From: Bin87 sp965222895
Lineage (GTDB): Bacteria; Chloroflexota; Dehalococcoidia; Lucifugimonadales; UBA3495
Length of the DNA: 64,000 bases
Direction of reading: 5' to 3'
Assembly (NCBI GenBank): GCA_965222895.1
Contig: CBDCVB010000002.1
Location: 2,046,001-2,110,000, forward strand
Shown here: positions 61,067 through 64,000 of the stretch, piece by piece
Position numbering within the stretch: position 1 is the stretch's first letter
Layout of the letters: the number at the start of each line of letters is the position of its first letter
Translations under genes and position numbers: made by a program
Notes under the pieces: generated by a model
What the model was told of the DNA's origin: nothing
Databases searched by the model: none
What the model saw: the letters and a program-made list of their open reading frames with translations, nothing else

Positions 61067-61692
61067 CTACGTGTGCGAGCGGTAATCCCGTGTATCCAGG
61101 CAAGCGTCGTAGAATTCCCGGTCCATCCTGAACCAATCAGTCTTATTGATTCCTCGAGCTGCCGAAGCAGTCGGACTAACCGGGAATGCCGACACAATCT
61201 TCAACCAACGGTCCTCAGAACGGGCAATCTCCCGGATTTCTTCCGCTACTTCAGCCAAGTCTTGGTCCTGGCTGAAAATCACGGCGACATCAAGCTGGTC
61301 CAAGCGTGCCATTCTAACCACGTCCAAGCCAATTCTGATGTCAGTGCCTTTTTCCTGTCGCGCGATTACGTTTTCCTGATTCGTGCCGTCGGTCAGGGTT
61401 ACGTTTTCAATTTGATAGCGCAACTGTCGGGATGTCACCGTTATACCAACACGACGCATACCGAGAAAGCACCGCTGCCAATACCTATACCGCGTTGGGT
61501 CTCTACCGGCATCAGGTAGGCCAGTGTAGAACCTCACACCGTGGTTCACCCACCCGCTCGCTAGGCATATTGCGTCACTGAGCTTTTGGGGTCGTAGTTC
61601 GGATGGTCATAGCCAAACGCCGCCTTTGCGTGATAGAACAGGTTTTGACCGTCAAAGAACGAGACGGCGCGTTTGACCGGAGGCTCAATCAT
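61067..61692 (-). pseudogene. NYN (LabA/DUF88-type) domain protein, frameshifted
   Basis: Two frames together match a NYN-domain nuclease. The first (61561-61692) reads MIEPPVKRAVSFFDGQNLFY with the first Asp and stops at TAG 61561. The second (61067-61549) holds GVRFYTGLPDAGRDP, then KGTDIRIGLDVVRMA and IFSQDQDLAEVAEEIR, with the remaining acidic residues. The upstream part of that second frame reads CLASGW before VNHG, so one missing base near 61563-61575 joins them. Restored length is 208 residues, normal for the family. NYN proteins act as RNases or toxin-like nucleases; here it is broken or mis-sequenced. Confidence 0.85.
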
Positions 61693-61769
61693 TGCTATCA
61701 GATCAAAAATAACCCCTTCGGGCCAGCCCTAGTGGGCGGGAAATCCTCCGGGGAGTAATTGCGATGTAT

Positions 61770-61775
61770 TATAAT
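61770..61775 (+). promoter_or_regulatory. TATAAT box upstream of gltX
   Basis: TATAAT lies 106 bases before the gltX start codon. No good -35 or T-box element is seen in the 188-base gap. Confidence 0.35.
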
Positions 61776-61880
61776 CAACGGCGATGCCAGTGTCAATGAA
61801 CCCGCGCGCCGGCAATTGTATTAGGCCCGGCCCGCCGCTAACTGGCCGGGAACCGCACTTTTTTGAGGAGGCCAACTACC

Positions 61881-63353
61881 TTGCCTGATCCCGTTCGCGT
61901 CCGCTATGCTCCCAGCCCCACCGGCGACCCGCATATCGGCAACATCCGCACTGCCATGTTCAACTGGCTGTTCGCGCGTCGCAACGGCGGGCGTTTCATC
62001 GTTCGGGTGGAAGATACCGACCAGAACCGCATCACCGAAGGCGCGGTGGACAACATCCTGAACGGGCTGGATTGGCTGGAGATAGACTGGGATGAAGGCC
62101 CACGCGTCGGCGGGGATTTTGGGCCTTACTTCCAGTCCCAACGCCTGGATCGTTACGCCGCCGCCGCCGAACAACTCGTTGCTGCCGGCAACGCTTACCG
62201 TTGCTACTGCTCCCCCGAGCGCGTCGCCGACCTGCGCAAGGAGCAGGCCCGCAACAAGGTGCGACAGGGCTATGACAGCCACTGCCGATATTTGTCGGAC
62301 TCTGAGCGCGCCGCCAACGAAGCCGCCGGGATGTCCTACGTGCTGCGTTTCGCCATGCCGCAGTCGGGCAATACGTCGGTGGACGACGCCATCCGTGGCC
62401 ACGTGGAATGGCAGAACGAGCTGACCGACGACTTTGTGCTGGTTAAATCCGACGGGTTCCCCACCTACCACATGGCGGTTGTGGTGGACGACCACGCCAT
62501 GCAAATCAGCCACGTGCTGCGCGCCGAGGAATGGCTGCCCAGCACCCCCCGCCACGTGCAACTCTACCGCGCTTTGGAATTGCCGATGCCGCGTTTCGGC
62601 CACCTGCCCATGATCCTCGGCTCCGACCGAGCCAAACTTTCCAAGCGCCACGGGGCCACCTCTGTGATGGAGTACCGCGATGCCGGGTACACGCCGGAAG
62701 CGCTGGTCAACTTCATGGCGCTCCTCGGTTGGTCTTTGGACGGCGAAACCGAAGTGATGCCGGTGGACACCATTCGCGAGCATTTCACCCTGGAACGGGT
62801 GGGCAAACCCGCCGCCATTTTTGATCTGGACAAGCTCCAGTGGATGAACGGCGTGTACATTCGCCAGCTGGAGGCCGGCGACCTGGCCGCCCGCGTACTG
62901 CCGTTCCTCCAGCGCGACCTCCCCGACCACCTGCTGCCCATCGATCAGAGTTACCTGCTCCGCCTCGTTCCACTGATCCAGGAGCGGCTCAAAACCCTTT
63001 CCGATGCCCCGGATATGCTGTCCTACTTTTTCGAGGAAACTCCGGCATACGACACTGCCATGCTGATTCAGCGCAACATGGATTCCCCCGGTACGTTGGC
63101 CGCAGTCCGCCGCGCTGCCGGCGATTTGGCCGATGTCGATCCGTCCCGATTTACCACTGAACACCTGGAAGAGATGCTGCGCGCCACGGGCACCGACCTG
63201 GGGCTCAACGGGCGTCAGTTCCTGGGCGCCTTGCGGGTCGCCATGTCGGGGCGCAACGCCACTCCCCCGCTGTTCGATATGTTGGCAGCATTGGGTCGGG
63301 AGCGCGTGCTCCACCGACTGTCGGTCGCCGACGAGAAACTGTCCGGCGGTTGA
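61881..63353 (+). CDS. gltX: Glutamyl-tRNA synthetase
   Basis: A 490-residue GluRS. HIGH-type motif is APSPTGDPHIGNIRTA near residue 10, then RVEDTDQNR, FPTYHMAVVVDDHAM and the KMSKS-type GSDRAKLSKRHGATSV near residue 250. The anticodon-binding domain includes LVPLIQERLKTLSD. GAGGAGG lies 9 bases before TTG 61881, and an in-frame TTG at 61863 overlaps this site, so TTG 61881 is the start. No TTG-specific oddity is otherwise seen. Confidence 0.96.
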   Translation: MPDPVRVRYAPSPTGDPHIGNIRTAMFNWLFARRNGGRFIVRVEDTDQNRITEGAVDNILNGLDWLEIDWDEGPRVGGDFGPYFQSQRLDRYAAAAEQLVAAGNAYRCYCSPERVADLRKEQARNKVRQGYDSHCRYLSDSERAANEAAGMSYVLRFAMPQSGNTSVDDAIRGHVEWQNELTDDFVLVKSDGFPTYHMAVVVDDHAMQISHVLRAEEWLPSTPRHVQLYRALELPMPRFGHLPMILGSDRAKLSKRHGATSVMEYRDAGYTPEALVNFMALLGWSLDGETEVMPVDTIREHFTLERVGKPAAIFDLDKLQWMNGVYIRQLEAGDLAARVLPFLQRDLPDHLLPIDQSYLLRLVPLIQERLKTLSDAPDMLSYFFEETPAYDTAMLIQRNMDSPGTLAAVRRAAGDLADVDPSRFTTEHLEEMLRATGTDLGLNGRQFLGALRVAMSGRNATPPLFDMLAALGRERVLHRLSVADEKLSGG

Positions 63354-63376
63354 TTATTCGGCTGATAGTCCGGTGG

Positions 63377-64000
63377 TTACCCTGAGCCGGGCCGGTGGTC
63401 TGCGTCGCCGGCAGTCAATGGCTGCCCGCAGTGAGGACAGAAGCTTCCGGTGTTCCGCTGCCCGCCGGCCACTCCATCATTCACATCCGCCTCCAGCAGT
63501 CCGGCGCTCAGTATCCCCGCCGGCGGGGCGAACAATCCGATGCCCAGTACCGCGATAACCGCGGCCAGCAGCCGGCCCATTGTCGTCACCGGCACCGTAT
63601 CGCCGTAGCCCACCGTTGTCAGCGTTACGACACTCCACCACATCGCTGCCGGAATGCTGTTGAACTTGTCCGGCTGCGCGTTTGACTCGGCAAAGAACAT
63701 CAGCGAGGCCGCGATGACCAGCACGAAGATGAGGCCCGCCACCGTGGTTAGCAACTGACTTCCCTTCTGCCGCATCGCCATTCCCAATCTGCGCCCACCC
63801 GGAAAATACCGCGCCAGCTTGGCAGAGCGGGTAATCAGCCGAACCGCCAGCAGGAACGACAGGCTCACGCTGTCACCCGCCACCAGCAAGACAACCACCG
63901 CCGCCGCCGACGGTATCAGCGCGAGCGCGTCGATCAACGCGCTGGGCGAACGTGCATACCGCCAGCGTTGCCCCCAGTCACCCACCCCAGGGTTCGCCTC
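63377..64000 (-). CDS. Voltage-gated-type potassium channel, C-terminal part
   Basis: The gene is open to the right edge, so its N-terminus is outside. The visible part has an S3/S4-like segment (PSALIDALALIPS and RLITRSAKLARYF), helix S5 (TTVAGLIFVLVIAASLMFF), pore helix MWWSVVTLTTVGYGDTVP with the selectivity filter TVGYGD, and S6 (AAVIAVLGIGLFAPPAGIL). A short tail ends in CPHCGQPL, one half of a zinc ribbon. It probably conducts K+ through the inner membrane. The true start cannot be given; a GTG at 63985 is in frame but the frame continues beyond. Confidence 0.9.
   Translation of the reverse strand, partial: EANPGVGDWGQRWRYARSPSALIDALALIPSAAAVVVLLVAGDSVSLSFLLAVRLITRSAKLARYFPGGRRLGMAMRQKGSQLLTTVAGLIFVLVIAASLMFFAESNAQPDKFNSIPAAMWWSVVTLTTVGYGDTVPVTTMGRLLAAVIAVLGIGLFAPPAGILSAGLLEADVNDGVAGGQRNTGSFCPHCGQPLTAGDADHRPGSG

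Noticed and set aside
61561..61563. TAG in the NYN gene read as pyrrolysine
   Set aside because: The continuing frame stops within a few codons; the conserved part is in another frame.
61693..61880. T-box or riboswitch before gltX
   Set aside because: No T-box sequence or paired specifier stem is recognisable.
61821..63314. A 497-residue - strand frame opposite gltX
   Set aside because: Antisense shadow; the + strand encodes GluRS with HIGH and KLSKR motifs.

Overview
The window is GC-rich bacterial chromosome, coded on both strands, with most starts preceded by a GGAGG-like ribosome site. The gene content suggests Chloroflexota, probably a Dehalococcoidia/SAR202-like lineage. It has five or more luciferase-like (LLM) flavin/F420 monooxygenases, two CaiB/BaiF CoA-transferases, NIPSNAP, ABM, VOC and SnoaL small proteins, MmgE/PrpD, a TRAP solute receptor, a solitary 23S rRNA gene with no 16S beside it, and RNase Y-YmdB. 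This placement is inferred from gene content, not from a phylogeny.

Layout. 1-4.9 kb (+): a catabolic run of two CoA-transferases, two LLM oxidoreductases, an ABM-fold monooxygenase and a Uma2-type nuclease, closed by a strong bidirectional terminator. 4.9-8.3 kb (-): a complete small rRNA operon made of promoter, 23S rRNA, initiator tRNA and terminator. 8.4-13.4 kb: crotonase, MOSC protein, ammonium transporter, two small membrane proteins and PrpD. 13.5-15.1 kb: a MITE-like repeat and an intact IS66-family insertion with an 8-bp target duplication. 15.3-19.6 kb: NIPSNAP, LLM, SnoaL, an MbfA-like ferritin/VIT1 fusion and a hydrolase. 19.8-26.3 kb: RNase Y, YmdB, PHP phosphatase, PlsY, a frameshifted zinc-finger membrane protein, then RecX and RecA on the other strand. 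26.4-29.7 kb (-): glutaredoxin-like protein, MoxR ATPase, sugar nucleotidyltransferase and a broken TRAP receptor. 29.9-33.2 kb (+): SDR, LLM and a DUF362 protein. 33.2-39.5 kb: a Septu-like ATPase/HNH pair next to larC and larE, which are separated by a UvrD-like helicase. 39.6-49.6 kb: VOC, GNAT pseudogene, YchF-like GTPase, thiolase, EVE protein, QueG, dUTPase/dCTP deaminase family, a solitary GroEL, FolK and FolP. 49.7-64 kb: acyl-CoA carboxylase beta subunit, LLM, RarA, arrestin-like protein, cysteine-hydrolase-like protein, threonine aldolase, hydrolase, LspA with a zinc ribbon, RluD-like synthase, GlnRS, a frameshifted NYN protein, GluRS and a K+ channel cut by the window edge.

How the parts fit. 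The CoA-transferases, LLM monooxygenases, crotonase, thiolase, SDR and carboxylase look like pieces of a broad aerobic pathway for activating and oxidising unusual organic acids. The housekeeping genes are ordinary and intact. Four genes are broken: two by frameshift with the remainder of the gene clearly recognisable, one by a frameshift of less certain origin, and one by an in-frame stop. Intergenic gaps carry many 13-20 bp tandem duplications. A 148-bp inverted-repeat element with 10-bp target duplications occurs in two near-complete copies plus one older copy. The most interesting accessory region is 33.2-38.6 kb, where a two-gene Septu-like defence module and a UvrD-like helicase interrupt or abut the nickel-pincer cofactor genes.
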